DNA of 64,000 bases from Rhodovarius crocodyli. GTDB taxonomy: Bacteria; Pseudomonadota; Alphaproteobacteria; Acetobacterales; Acetobacteraceae. The notes below the pieces were generated by a model, which saw nothing but the letters and a program-made list of their open reading frames with translations, did not search any database and was not told the origin of the DNA. Every line of letters starts with the position of its first letter. Position 1 is the stretch's first letter. Where the stretch lies: the NCBI RefSeq assembly GCF_004005855.1, contig NZ_SACL01000007.1, positions 1 through 64,000 on the forward strand, given 5' to 3'. Below are positions 1 to 8,776 of the stretch, piece after piece. The translations under genes and the position numbers were made by a program.

Positions 1-20
1 AGAGTCGGTCGCCGCCAGAC
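1..20 (+). rRNA. rrf: 5S rRNA, 3' end only (partial)
   Basis: The first 20 bases match the 3' end of a bacterial 5S rRNA: an AGAGT-GGTC segment followed by GCCGCCAGAC, which would close helix I with the usual alphaproteobacterial 5' end. The initiator tRNA begins 30 bases downstream on the same strand, the usual order at the end of alphaproteobacterial rRNA operons (23S-5S-tRNA-fMet). The rest of the gene lies before the window, so only the tail can be judged. Confidence 0.72.
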
Positions 21-50
21 CACCTAACCAGAGAGTTTTTCCACTTTTAC

Positions 51-127
<77 letters not shown>

Positions 128-133
128 ATTCAG

Positions 134-160
134 CCCCACCAGCTCACCTGGTGGGGTTTT
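134..160 (+). terminator. Rho-independent terminator of the rrn/tRNA-fMet transcript
   Basis: A perfect 9-base inverted repeat (CCCCACCAG at 134-142, CTGGTGGGG at 148-156) with a 5-base loop is followed directly by TTTT. It sits 6 bases after the tRNA CCA, where the rRNA operon should end. Confidence 0.88.
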
Positions 161-183
161 CGCGTTCTAGAAACAATACTCTC

Positions 184-2262
184 CTACCCGCCACCGAAGC
201 TCACCAGCGCATCCAGCGCCACGGCGCCCTTCTCCCGGACCAGAAAGGGGTTCACCTCCACGCTCTCCACCTCGGCATGGGCGGCCGCGAAGCGGGACAG
301 CGCGACAAGCGCATCGATCAGGGCGCTTCTGTCCAGCGGCGGCCCGCCGCGCCAGCCTTCCAGCAACCTGGCGCCCCGAGACGCCGCGATCAGCTTCCCG
401 GCCCGCTCCCGCGTCAGCGGCGCGCTGGCGAAGGCCACGTCCTTGAACAGCTCCACCGCCACGCCGCCCAGCCCGAACATCACCATCGGGCCGAAAACGG
501 GGTCGCGCAGCGTGCCGATGATCGTCTCCACGCCACCCTTCAGCATGGTCGCCACCAGCACCCCGTCCAGACGTGCATCAGGGCGCGCCCTGCGGGCGCG
601 TTCCATCAGCGTGGCGAAGCCGGCCGCCACCGCCTCGGCATCGGCCAGGTTCAGCAGCACGCCGCCCACTTCCGTCTTGTGGGCGATGTCGTCCGAAAGG
701 ATCTTCAGCACGACCGGATAGCCGAGCGTATCGGCAGCCGCGACCGCGGCCTGTGCGTCGGCGCAGGCATGCTCGGCCGGCACAGGCACGCCGGCCGCGG
801 CGATCAGGCGCTTCGCCTCGGCCTCATTCGCCACCGACAGCCCCAGCGGCGCGGCGGCCTCGATCTCGGGCACGGCCGCTGCACCCGCCTGCAGCCGCAG
901 CAACCGTTCGGCACCCGCCACGGCGCGCACGGCGCGGTTGGGGTCCTCGAACACGGCGATGCCCTCGGCCTCAAGCGCCAGGCGCACCTCGTCCACATGC
1001 GTCATCACCGCCACCACGGTGCGGTCCGGGAAGTCCCGTCGCAGCCCCGTCAACGCCTTGGCCAGCGGCGGGAAGCGCTTCAGGTCGCGCCCCAGATGCG
1101 CCAGATAGAACATGACGGCGCCGAGCTCGGAGCCCCGCATCATGGTCTGGCTGATGGTCTCCACCACATGCAGGCGCCCCGCGAGCTGCGCCGTGGTGTC
1201 GATCGGGTTCCGCCCGCCCGCCATGGGCTGCACGGCGCGGATCTCCGCCAGCACCTCGGGCGGCATGGCCGGCACTTCGAGTCCGTTCTCGACGCAGGCA
1301 TCGGCCATCAGCACGCCGATGCCGCCCGACACGCTCAGGATGCCCACCCCCGCGCTCGGCGGCTTGGGCCCGACGGAGCACAGATAGGCGACATCCAGCA
1401 TCTCCTCGATGGAGGAGACACGCAGCGCGCCGCATTCGCGGAACACGGTGTCGATCACCCGATCCTCGCCGGCCAGCGACCCGGTATGGGTCGCGGCGGC
1501 GGCCGCCCCCACCTCGGTGCTGCCGACCTTCATGATGATGACGGGCTTCTTCGCGGCGGCGGCCTTCAGCAGCGCGCGGCGCAGCCCGTCGCCATTGGTG
1601 CAGCCCTCCAGAGAGGCGCAGATCACCTTGGTGCCAGGGTCCTCGGCCAGGTAGTCGATGGCGGCGGCCACATCCACATCGGCCTCATTGCCGGTGGCGA
1701 TGGCGCGGCTGATGCCGATGCCGCGGAACCCCGCCACGGCGTAGATGTGTGAGCCATAGGCGCCGCTCTGCGTCGCCACCCCCACCGTGCCCGGGCCGGG
1801 CCTGGCGGTGGCCAACAGCGAGGAGAAGGTGCCGAAATACCCGTCCGGCGGGCTGATGCTGCCCAGGCAGTTCGGCCCGGTGAAGCGGATGCCATGGGCG
1901 CGGGCCTGCTCGGCCAGGCGCTGCTGCATGGCCACACCCTCGCCGCCCTCCTCCGCGAAGCCGGAGGACAGCACCTGCATGTGCTTCACCCCCTTGGCGG
2001 CGCAATCCTCGACGGCCTTCGCGACGAGGCCCGCCGGCAGCAGGATCAGCGCGCAATCCGGCACCTCCGGCAGATCCATCACGCTGCGGAAGGCCGGCAG
2101 TCCCTGCACCTCCGCCGCGCTCACGTTGATGGGATAGATGCGGCCGGTGTAGCCCAGCGTCTTGAGGTGCAGCAGCGCGCGGCCGCCCAGCTTCTCCGGG
2201 TCGCCCGAGGCGCCCACCACCGCCACCGATTGCGGGCGGAACATCTTTGCCAGTTCGTGCAT
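184..2262 (-). CDS. Acetate-CoA ligase family protein (ADP-forming type acyl-CoA synthetase)
   Basis: A 692-residue fused ADP-forming acyl-CoA synthetase: N-terminal CoA-binding Rossmann domain (about 8-130, with VAVVGASGDPEKLGG), succinyl-CoA-ligase-like domains (about 150-450) and a C-terminal ATP-grasp domain (about 470-690). His259 in THTGSLAG matches the phospho-histidine site of the family. It should form an acyl-CoA from a carboxylic acid with ATP in the cytosol. It is the last gene of a minus-strand run with two acyl-CoA dehydrogenase subunits, a crotonase and a Bug receptor, so it probably activates the acid that the receptor brings in. The substrate cannot be read from the sequence; the alternative is a Pat-like protein without acetyltransferase domain. 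Confidence 0.88.
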   Translation of the reverse strand: MHELAKMFRPQSVAVVGASGDPEKLGGRALLHLKTLGYTGRIYPINVSAAEVQGLPAFRSVMDLPEVPDCALILLPAGLVAKAVEDCAAKGVKHMQVLSSGFAEEGGEGVAMQQRLAEQARAHGIRFTGPNCLGSISPPDGYFGTFSSLLATARPGPGTVGVATQSGAYGSHIYAVAGFRGIGISRAIATGNEADVDVAAAIDYLAEDPGTKVICASLEGCTNGDGLRRALLKAAAAKKPVIIMKVGSTEVGAAAAATHTGSLAGEDRVIDTVFRECGALRVSSIEEMLDVAYLCSVGPKPPSAGVGILSVSGGIGVLMADACVENGLEVPAMPPEVLAEIRAVQPMAGGRNPIDTTAQLAGRLHVVETISQTMMRGSELGAVMFYLAHLGRDLKRFPPLAKALTGLRRDFPDRTVVAVMTHVDEVRLALEAEGIAVFEDPNRAVRAVAGAERLLRLQAGAAAVPEIEAAAPLGLSVANEAEAKRLIAAAGVPVPAEHACADAQAAVAAADTLGYPVVLKILSDDIAHKTEVGGVLLNLADAEAVAAGFATLMERARRARPDARLDGVLVATMLKGGVETIIGTLRDPVFGPMVMFGLGGVAVELFKDVAFASAPLTRERAGKLIAASRGARLLEGWRGGPPLDRSALIDALVALSRFAAAHAEVESVEVNPFLVREKGAVALDALVSFGGG

Positions 2263-2272
2263 GGTGTTTCCC

Positions 2273-3259
2273 TCAGGCGGCGGCGCGATGCGCGTCGAGC
2301 AGCCGGCGCATCTGGAAGCTGCGGTCGCCGTATTCGAATTCGGCCATCATGATGCGGCGCGCGAGACGGATGGCGGCCACATCCTCCGTCATGCCCATGC
2401 CGCCATGGCACTGGATGGCGGCCTGGGCGATGAAGCGCCCGGCCTCACCCAGCCGCAGCTTGGCGAAGGCGATGTCGCGCCATTCCTCGCTGCCGTGGCG
2501 AAGGGCCTGGGCGGCCAGGCCGCGAAGGTTCTCGTATTCCACATACATCTCGGCCACGCGGTGGCGCAGCGCCTGGTGGGTGGCCAGCGGCACGCCGAAC
2601 TGCACGCGGTTCAGCAGATAGGCGATGGTCTGCTCGATGACGGCGCCCGCCGCCGAGACCGCCTCGATGCAGGTCAGCAGCGCGCCCAGGTCACGGGCCT
2701 GTTCGGCGCGGGCGGTGATGCCGCTTTCCAGCACCTCCACAGGCGTGCCGTTGAAGCGGAAATCGGCGGCCGGCTTGGCGTCGATGCGCTGATAGCGCGT
2801 GACGCCATCGACCGGCGCGAACAGCAGCGCATCGTCCAGCACCACCAGCACATGGGTGGGGTCGGGCGGAGTCTCGATGCCCACCACGGCGCCGGTCAGC
2901 CGGCCGCCCTCCAGCCGCAGCGCGTCGGCCGGGTCGTCCACGGCCGCCTCCGGCAGGATCAGCGCGATGCGGTGTTCCAGCAGATCGCGCCGCCTGCCCA
3001 GCAGGAACGGGATGACGCCGCAGCTCAGCGCCACCGGCAGCGGCAGCCCGCCGCGCCCGGCGCCCCCCGCCAGCGCCGCCAGGTCGGCCAGTTCGCCCTC
3101 GGCTTCCAGCCAGCCCTGGGCCACGATCTCATCCCAGTATTTCCGCAGCGTCGCGGCCGGATCGGCGCTCAGCGCCAGTTCGCGGTCGGCTTCCAGGCCG
3201 ATGGCGCAGGCCTGCTCGAAGGCATCCCCGCCCACGATGGGTGTCGGTGTGAAGGACAT
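2273..3259 (-). CDS. Acyl-CoA dehydrogenase, small (PimD-like) subunit
   Basis: A 328-residue acyl-CoA dehydrogenase homologue. The C-terminal helical domain is clear (QCHGGMGMTEDVAAIRLARR, then a YGDRSFQMRRLL tail), while the N-terminal half is divergent, as in the small partners of two-subunit enzymes such as pimeloyl-CoA dehydrogenase. The chosen start MSFTPTPIVGG lies two bases after the stop of the large subunit; longer in-frame starts would overlap that gene by about 100 bases. It probably forms a heteromeric flavoenzyme with its neighbour and oxidises an acyl-CoA at C2-C3. Substrate unknown. Confidence 0.85.
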   Translation of the reverse strand: MSFTPTPIVGGDAFEQACAIGLEADRELALSADPAATLRKYWDEIVAQGWLEAEGELADLAALAGGAGRGGLPLPVALSCGVIPFLLGRRRDLLEHRIALILPEAAVDDPADALRLEGGRLTGAVVGIETPPDPTHVLVVLDDALLFAPVDGVTRYQRIDAKPAADFRFNGTPVEVLESGITARAEQARDLGALLTCIEAVSAAGAVIEQTIAYLLNRVQFGVPLATHQALRHRVAEMYVEYENLRGLAAQALRHGSEEWRDIAFAKLRLGEAGRFIAQAAIQCHGGMGMTEDVAAIRLARRIMMAEFEYGDRSFQMRRLLDAHRAAA

Positions 3260-3261
3260 GG

Positions 3262-4431
3262 TCAGGACCCGAAAAGCTGTTTGGCGATGACGTTCTTCTG
3301 CACCTCGCTGCTGCCGCCATAGATCGTGCGGACGCGGCCATAGAGGTAGTTCTGCACCCACTCGATGCCCGGTGCCTCGGCGTTTGCGCTGGTGGGGCGG
3401 AAGCGTGGCGCCAGACGCTCACCCACCGCATCCAGCGCGATTTCGCTGACATGCTGCGCCGTCACGCTGGTGCCGAGCTTCAGCACGGAGGGCAGCAGGC
3501 CGAGCGGGCGGCCTTCCATGGTGGCTGCCACCGCCTCCTGCCCCAGCGCCTGGGCGCCGCGCAGCTCGGCCTCGGCCAGCAGCAGGCGTTCCTCCAGCGA
3601 GGCGCGCTTGGGCGCCTGGGCGGGGCTCGCCAACTCGCGTTCGATCAGGGCGCGGGTGCGCTCCAGGTTCTTCATCGCGGGGGCGACATTGGCGCCGCCC
3701 AGCCGCTCCCGCTCCAGCAGGAACTTGCCATAGGTCCAGCCCTGGCCTTCCTCGCCCACCCGGTTGGCCACCGGCACACGCACCTGGTCCAGGAACACCT
3801 CGTTCACATGGTGCCAGCCGTCGATGGTGCGGATCGGGCGGATGGTGATGCCGGGAGAATTCAGCGGGATCAGCAGCAGGCTGATGCCCTGCTGCTTCTT
3901 CGCCTCCTTCGAGGTGCGGACCAGCGTGTACATCCAGTCCGACTCTTGCGCGTGGGAGGTCCAGGTCTTCTGGCCCTCCACCACATACTCATCGCCCTCG
4001 CGCCGCGCCGTGGTGCGCAGAGAGGCGAGGTCCGACCCCGCCCCGGGCTCGGAATAGCCCTGGCACCACCAGTCCGTGCCGTTCAGGATGCCGGGCAGGA
4101 AGCGCTGCTTCTGTTCCTCGGACCCGAATTCGATGATGACGGGGCCGAGGTGCCGCAGCCCGTGATGGTATTGCGGCGGGCAGTCGCACTCGGCCATCAC
4201 CTCATCGAAGATGTGCCGCTGCTTCAGGTCCCAGCCGGTGCCGCCATACTGCTTCGGCCAGCCCGGCGCGCCCCAGCCGTGTTCGAACAGGATCTTCTGC
4301 CAGGGGTACCAGATCTTGCGCGACAGCTTGCGATAGGTGGCCACCACCGCCCGGATCTCGGGCGGGCAACGGCTCATCGCGAAGTCGCGCACCTCTGCGC
4401 GGAAGGCCTCGTAATCGACTGGGGCGGCCAT
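3262..4431 (-). CDS. Acyl-CoA dehydrogenase, large (PimC-like) subunit
   Basis: A 389-residue flavin acyl-CoA dehydrogenase. Visible hallmarks are QGYSEPGAGSDLASLRT (flavin/substrate binding), the VEGQKTWTSHAQ segment and the C-terminal YGGSSEVQKNVIAKQL. The usual YEG glutamate is glycine here, as in many bacterial large-subunit members where the base lies elsewhere. It is 3 bases downstream of the crotonase and 2 bases before the small subunit, so the three are translated from one transcript. Likely first beta-oxidation step of a branched or dicarboxylic acyl-CoA (inference from family and context). Confidence 0.9.
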   Translation of the reverse strand: MAAPVDYEAFRAEVRDFAMSRCPPEIRAVVATYRKLSRKIWYPWQKILFEHGWGAPGWPKQYGGTGWDLKQRHIFDEVMAECDCPPQYHHGLRHLGPVIIEFGSEEQKQRFLPGILNGTDWWCQGYSEPGAGSDLASLRTTARREGDEYVVEGQKTWTSHAQESDWMYTLVRTSKEAKKQQGISLLLIPLNSPGITIRPIRTIDGWHHVNEVFLDQVRVPVANRVGEEGQGWTYGKFLLERERLGGANVAPAMKNLERTRALIERELASPAQAPKRASLEERLLLAEAELRGAQALGQEAVAATMEGRPLGLLPSVLKLGTSVTAQHVSEIALDAVGERLAPRFRPTSANAEAPGIEWVQNYLYGRVRTIYGGSSEVQKNVIAKQLFGS

Positions 4432-4434
4432 GGC

Positions 4435-5205
4435 TCAGCGCCCCTTGAAGACCGGCTTGCGCTTTTCGAGCTGCGCGGTGCGGGCCTCTTTCGCGTCCTC
4501 GGTCTTGGAGAGCTCGTAGGTGAAGTTCTGCTCGAAGCGGTAGGCGTCCTTCGGCGACATCAGCTCCACGAAATTGCAGCTGTTCTTGGCATACTTGATG
4601 CCGAGCGGGCTCTTCTCCGCGATGCGGGCGGCCATCTTCATCGCGGCCGGCACCAGCTCCTCCTGCGGCCAGACGCTGTCGATCACGCCCAGCCGATACA
4701 GCTCGGCCGCCGGGATGCGGTCGCCCGTGAACATGATCCGCCGCGCGAAGGAGCGGGAGAAGAACTCACGGATCATCGCGGCCCCGCCGGCCAGGCCCAC
4801 ATCGATCTCGGGCATGGAGAAGAAGGCGTTCTCGGACGCCATGAAGATGTCGCAGGAAGCCATGAGGCCGAAGCCCGCGCCCATCGCGCCACCGTTCACC
4901 GCCGCGATCACGGGCTTGGCGCATTCGCGGATGGCGTTGCCGGTCTCACGCGTCACCCGGTTATGGTCCCAATACTGGCCGGGCACGGAGGGATCGGGCC
5001 GCTGCTTCAGGTCGGCGCCGGCCGAGAAGATGTTGCCCTGGCCGGTCAGCACCAGGCAGCGGATGTCGTCGCGGTCCGTCGCCTCGTCGAAGATCTGGAT
5101 CAGGCGGTCGCGCACCGCGCGGTTCACCGCATTCACCGGCGGGCGGTTCAGCGTGACGAGGGCGACGCCATCGGCGACTTCGAGCTTCACGACATCAGCG
5201 GACAT
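4435..5205 (-). CDS. Enoyl-CoA hydratase/isomerase family protein
   Basis: A 256-residue crotonase-fold protein. The oxyanion-hole segments are visible: FSAGADLK near residue 60 and NGGAMGAGFGLMASCD near residue 110, followed by a glutamate-containing SMPEIDVGLAGG. It probably hydrates the enoyl-CoA formed by the dehydrogenase pair encoded next to it. It is preceded by the Bug receptor gene (27-base gap) in the same minus-strand operon. The exact substrate or an isomerase activity cannot be decided from sequence alone. Confidence 0.88.
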   Translation of the reverse strand: MSADVVKLEVADGVALVTLNRPPVNAVNRAVRDRLIQIFDEATDRDDIRCLVLTGQGNIFSAGADLKQRPDPSVPGQYWDHNRVTRETGNAIRECAKPVIAAVNGGAMGAGFGLMASCDIFMASENAFFSMPEIDVGLAGGAAMIREFFSRSFARRIMFTGDRIPAAELYRLGVIDSVWPQEELVPAAMKMAARIAEKSPLGIKYAKNSCNFVELMSPKDAYRFEQNFTYELSKTEDAKEARTAQLEKRKPVFKGR

Positions 5206-5231
5206 GGTTCTCTCCAGAATGATTGAGGGGC

Positions 5232-6215
5232 TCAGCCGGCACGGATGCCGGCGCGGCGGATGACCTCGCCCCAGGTGTTGGATTCACGGCGCAGCATGGC
5301 GCCCAGCTCCTCGGGCGTGCTGGGGGCAGGGGCACTGGAACCCGCGAGGCGCAGGCGCTCCTTCACCTCCGGGTCGTTCAGCACGCGCACCACCGCCTGA
5401 TTCAGTCGGCGGATGATGGGCTCGGGCGTGCCGCTGCGGACGCAGAGGTAGTTGATGACCCCCACCTCGAAGCCCGGGATGGTTTCCCCGATGGTGGGCA
5501 CATCCGGCAGCTCGGGCATGCGCTCGGCGCTGGTGACGGCAATGGCGCGCATGTTGCCGGCCTGCAGCAGCGGCTGCATGGGCCCGTAGCTGTCGATGGA
5601 CATGGTGACGCGGCCGGCCGCCACGTCCTGGATCGCCTGGCCGGTGCCGCGATAGGGCACATGGGCGAGGCGCACATCGGCGCGCATGGCCAGCAGCTCA
5701 CCCGCCAGATGGCTGCCGGCGCCCACGCCCGCGCTGGCATAGCTGACGGAGCCGGGGTTCGCCCTGGCCAGGGCGATCAGCTCCGCCACGTTGCGGGCCG
5801 GCACGTCGCGATGCACGGCCATCACATAGGCGCCGCGCACCAGCAGGCTGACCGGCGCGAAGTCCTTTTCCGCGTCATAGGGCAGGGACATCAGATGCGG
5901 GTTGGTGATCAGCGGGCCCGGCGTGCCGTAGAGCAGCGTGTAGCCATCGGCCGGTGCCTGGGCCACGGCCTGAGTGCCGATGGTGCCGCCCGCGCCGCCG
6001 CGGTTCTCCACGACCACGGGCTGGCCCAGCTCGGCACCCATGGGGTCGGCCACGATGCGGGCGGTGGCGTCGGCGCCGCCGCCCGGCACGAAGGGCACGA
6101 TCATGCGCAGGGACCGCGTGGGGAAGGCCTGGGCCCATGCCGGGACGAAAGCCGGTGCCGCGAGTGCCGCACCTGCGCCGCCGAACAGCAGGCGCCGTGA
6201 CATGCCGATGGTCAT
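5232..6215 (-). CDS. Bug/TTT-family tripartite tricarboxylate transporter substrate-binding protein
   Basis: A 327-residue exported solute receptor of the Bug family. It begins MTIGMSRRLLFGGAGAALAAP with a signal peptide ending near PAWAQ, then the typical FPTRSLRMIVPFVPGGGADATAR, VVENRGGAGG, GYTLL and VPYRGTGQA segments. The start at 6215 is set by a GGAGGG Shine-Dalgarno 8 bases upstream. No TctA/TctB membrane partners are encoded nearby. As first gene of the acyl-CoA operon it probably delivers, or reports on, the carboxylate that the following enzymes degrade. A TetR-type palindrome lies about 50 bases upstream. Confidence 0.92.
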   Translation of the reverse strand: MTIGMSRRLLFGGAGAALAAPAFVPAWAQAFPTRSLRMIVPFVPGGGADATARIVADPMGAELGQPVVVENRGGAGGTIGTQAVAQAPADGYTLLYGTPGPLITNPHLMSLPYDAEKDFAPVSLLVRGAYVMAVHRDVPARNVAELIALARANPGSVSYASAGVGAGSHLAGELLAMRADVRLAHVPYRGTGQAIQDVAAGRVTMSIDSYGPMQPLLQAGNMRAIAVTSAERMPELPDVPTIGETIPGFEVGVINYLCVRSGTPEPIIRRLNQAVVRVLNDPEVKERLRLAGSSAPAPSTPEELGAMLRRESNTWGEVIRRAGIRAG

Positions 6216-6265
6216 ACCCGTTTCCCTCCGCCGCCTGTCCTGCCCGCTTCTGCGGGTCATTGATT

Positions 6266-6277
6266 GACCGGTCGGTC
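6266..6277. promoter_or_regulatory. Putative TetR operator 1 (acyl-CoA operon side)
   Basis: GACCGGTCGGTC, a near-palindrome 50 bases upstream of the Bug start at 6215, within the divergent gap. It shares the pattern TGACCGRTCGGTYAGC with the sites at 6374 and 8722. A TetR gene lies at 7993-8613. Assignment of the regulator is inference. Confidence 0.55.
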
Positions 6278-6373
6278 AGCGAAAGGTGAAACACTCCGAC
6301 GAGACGCGCAAGACGGATTCGGGAAAATCATGGCTTGCCTCGCTGGCGTGCCCGCCATAGCGTCGCGGGAACA

Positions 6374-6385
6374 GACCGATCGGTC
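6374..6385. promoter_or_regulatory. Putative TetR operator 2 (ABC receptor side)
   Basis: GACCGATCGGTC is a perfect 12-base palindrome 46 bases before the start of the ABC receptor at 6432. With operator 1 it brackets the likely divergent promoters in the 216-base gap between 6215 and 6432. Confidence 0.6.
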
Positions 6386-6431
6386 AGCACGTATCTCGCA
6401 GATGCAGCATGACCGGCAATGGGAGAAACGC

Positions 6432-8018
6432 ATGTTCAGAGCTGCATGCCGGCTGGCCGCCGGCCTGGCCGCGATCGCCTGCAACCCGGCCCTCGCGCAG
6501 AACCTGACCATGGGCGCGGGCGCCCCGGTCTCCTCGCTCGACCCGCACTATCACCTGCTGCGTTCCAACAACGAGGTCGCGCAGATGCTGTTCGACCCGC
6601 TGGTGAACACCGACGCGCGCGCCCAGCTGCGCCCTGGCCTGGCGGAAAGCTGGCGCGCCATCGGCGACAATGTGTGGGAGTTCACCTTGCGAGAGGGCGT
6701 GCGCTTCCATGACGGCACGCCCCTGGTGCCCGACGACATCGCCTTCACCTTCGAGCGCATCCCGACCATCCGGGGGCCGGGGGCCTCCTTCTCCGCGCTG
6801 ACGCGGTCGGTGGAGCGGGTGGAGGTGATCGACAACCGCACCTTCCGCCTGCACACGGCCGGGCCCGCGCCGCTGCTGCCGACCTATCTGTCGCAGGTGA
6901 TGATCCTCAGCCGCCGCCTGCATGCGCAGGCGACGACGCCCGAGTTCAACAGCGGCCGCTTCGCCATCGGCACCGGGCCCTTCCGGCTGAGCGCGCATGC
7001 GCTGGGCGACCGCATCGCCTTCGCGCGCAACGACGCCTATTGGGGCGAGCGCCCGTACTGGGCCAACGTCACCTACCGGATGATCACCAACGACGCGGCC
7101 CGCACGGCGGCCCTGCTGGCGGGCGATGTGGACATCATCGACCAGATCTCCACCAGCGACCTGGAACGCCTGAAGCGCGACCGCCGCTTCCGCATCGCGG
7201 AGGCGACGAGCCTGCGCGTGATGTACCTGACGCTGGACGGCACCCGCCAGGCGCCGGTGCCGCTGCTGTCAGGCCATGACGGCCAGCCCCTGCAGGCCAA
7301 CCCGCTGTCGGACATCCGCGTCCGGCGCGCCCTGAACCTGGCCCTGGACCGCCGCCAGCTGGTGGAGCGCGTGATGGAGGGCGCGGCGCTGGCCACCACC
7401 CAGTTCATGCCGCCCGACACCTACAGTTCCATCCCCGGCCGCCCGATCCCGGCCGCGGACCCCGACGCCGCGCGCCGCCTGCTGACGGAGGCGGGCTATC
7501 CGCAGGGGTTCCAGCTGACGCTGATCGGCTCCAACGACCGCTACATGAACGATGCGCGCATCGTGCAGGCGGTGGGGCAGATGTGGACGCGCATCGGCGT
7601 GCGCACGACGGTGGAGGCCCAGCCCTATGCCACCTTCATCGGCCGCGCCACCCGGCGCGAGGCGCCCGCCGCCCTGCTGACCTGGGGCAATTCGACGGGC
7701 GAGGTCTCGGTGCTGCTGAATTCCGTGCTGCGCACGCCTGACCGCGATGCGGGCCATGGCCCGGCCAACCGCCTGCTCTATTCCAACCCCGCGATGGACC
7801 GTGAATTGGCCGCCGCCCAGGCCGAGATGGATGACGCGAAGCGTGAGGAGCTGCTGCGCCGCGCCTCGCTGGCGGCACTCGATGACGGGATGATCGTGCC
7901 GCTCTATCTGCAGAACGCCATCTGGGCGATGCGCGCGGACCTGACCTATGAGGCGCGGATGGATGAGCGCAACGACCCGGGCGCCGTCCGTCTCATCGCG
8001 GCGCGACCAGCCCGTTGA
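6432..8018 (+). CDS. ABC transporter substrate-binding protein, family 5 (peptide/opine type)
   Basis: A 528-residue periplasmic receptor of the SBP_bac_5 (DppA/OppA) fold. A signal peptide (MFRAACRLAAGLAAIACNPALAQ) is followed by LDPHYHLLRSNNEVAQMLFDPLV, the LREGVRFHDGTPLVPDDIAFTFER signature near residue 90, and IRVRRALNLALDRRQLVERV near 300. The start at 6432 gives the proper signal peptide; an upstream in-frame ATG at 6264 would begin inside operator 1. No permease or ATPase genes accompany it. The last 26 bases overlap the convergent TetR gene. Confidence 0.9.
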   Translation: MFRAACRLAAGLAAIACNPALAQNLTMGAGAPVSSLDPHYHLLRSNNEVAQMLFDPLVNTDARAQLRPGLAESWRAIGDNVWEFTLREGVRFHDGTPLVPDDIAFTFERIPTIRGPGASFSALTRSVERVEVIDNRTFRLHTAGPAPLLPTYLSQVMILSRRLHAQATTPEFNSGRFAIGTGPFRLSAHALGDRIAFARNDAYWGERPYWANVTYRMITNDAARTAALLAGDVDIIDQISTSDLERLKRDRRFRIAEATSLRVMYLTLDGTRQAPVPLLSGHDGQPLQANPLSDIRVRRALNLALDRRQLVERVMEGAALATTQFMPPDTYSSIPGRPIPAADPDAARRLLTEAGYPQGFQLTLIGSNDRYMNDARIVQAVGQMWTRIGVRTTVEAQPYATFIGRATRREAPAALLTWGNSTGEVSVLLNSVLRTPDRDAGHGPANRLLYSNPAMDRELAAAQAEMDDAKREELLRRASLAALDDGMIVPLYLQNAIWAMRADLTYEARMDERNDPGAVRLIAARPAR

Positions 8019-8613
8019 AGATCATGTCGCAATAGGCGTCGGCGATCTGCGGCGGCGCCATGCCCTTCTCGGGGCGGTACCAGCGGTGCATCCAGTTGAG
8101 CGACGACAGGATGAGCCGCCCCGTGAGGGGCACATCCACCGGGCGGAACTCCCCGGCGTCGATCGCCTCCTGGATCAGGGTGCGGATCAGCCCCTCATAC
8201 TGGTCGCGCCACATCATGCGTTCCTTCTGGCGCCGCTGCTCGGGGTCGTTCCAGAAAGCGGTGGTGGAGGCGATCCAGGCCCAGCGGTATTTCTGGAAAT
8301 ACTCGCCGGTCGCGGTCATGAAGCGGCGCACGCGCTCGGCCGGCCCGGCCTCAGGCAGGCGGTCGAACACGTAGTGGTACAGCTCCCGCGTCGAGCCGAG
8401 CGTGACCTTGGCGAAGATCTCGTCCTTGTCGGTGAAGTGGTGATAGAGCAGCGACTTCGAGATGCCGCAGGCGAGCGCGATGTCGCGCATCGAGGTTCCG
8501 TCATAGCCGTTGGTGGCGAACAGGCGCGAGGCTTCGGACAGGATCTGCAGCATGCGTTCGGCCGCGTCGCCCGCCTCGGGCGTCGTGGCTGGCCTGGTCG
8601 CGGCGCGCGCCAT
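7993..8613 (-). CDS. TetR/AcrR family transcriptional regulator
   Basis: A 206-residue TetR regulator. The N-terminal helix-turn-helix (about 24-65) is clear: ILSEASRLFATNGYDGTSMRDIALACGISKSLLYHHFTDKDEIF. The C-terminal half is a ligand domain of the kind often sensing acyl-CoAs. The start at 8613 (MARAATRP) follows a GAGAGA motif; a longer reading frame would start inside the palindrome at 8646. It sits between two transport genes and faces palindromes of the form GACCGATCGGTC, which makes it the likely repressor of these and of the acyl-CoA operon (inference). Confidence 0.9.
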   Translation of the reverse strand: MARAATRPATTPEAGDAAERMLQILSEASRLFATNGYDGTSMRDIALACGISKSLLYHHFTDKDEIFAKVTLGSTRELYHYVFDRLPEAGPAERVRRFMTATGEYFQKYRWAWIASTTAFWNDPEQRRQKERMMWRDQYEGLIRTLIQEAIDAGEFRPVDVPLTGRLILSSLNWMHRWYRPEKGMAPPQIADAYCDMIFNGLVAPR

Positions 8614-8645
8614 GGGTCTCTCCTGCGCATCCAGTGGAACGACCA

Positions 8646-8659
8646 ACCGGACGTCCGGT
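8646..8659. promoter_or_regulatory. Perfect palindrome in the tetR/Bug divergent gap
   Basis: ACCGGACGTCCGGT is a perfect 14-base palindrome 33 bases upstream of the TetR start. It resembles the other candidate operators but has a different centre, so it could be an autoregulatory site or a second regulator's site. Confidence 0.45.
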
Positions 8660-8721
8660 GTGCCGTGCTTTTTCCGCTATGCACCGCCGCAGGCGCGGCG
8701 TGAAGTGCATTGTAGCACGCT

Positions 8722-8733
8722 GACCGATCGGTT
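8722..8733. promoter_or_regulatory. Putative TetR operator 3
   Basis: GACCGATCGGTT, with a perfect 10-base core palindrome ACCGATCGGT, lies 44 bases before the second Bug receptor. Together with flanking bases it matches operators 1 and 2 as TGACCGRTCGGTYAGC. Confidence 0.55.
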
Positions 8734-8776
8734 AGCGTCCCGCCATGCGTCGCAAAAGCGACCACGGGAGGAACAG

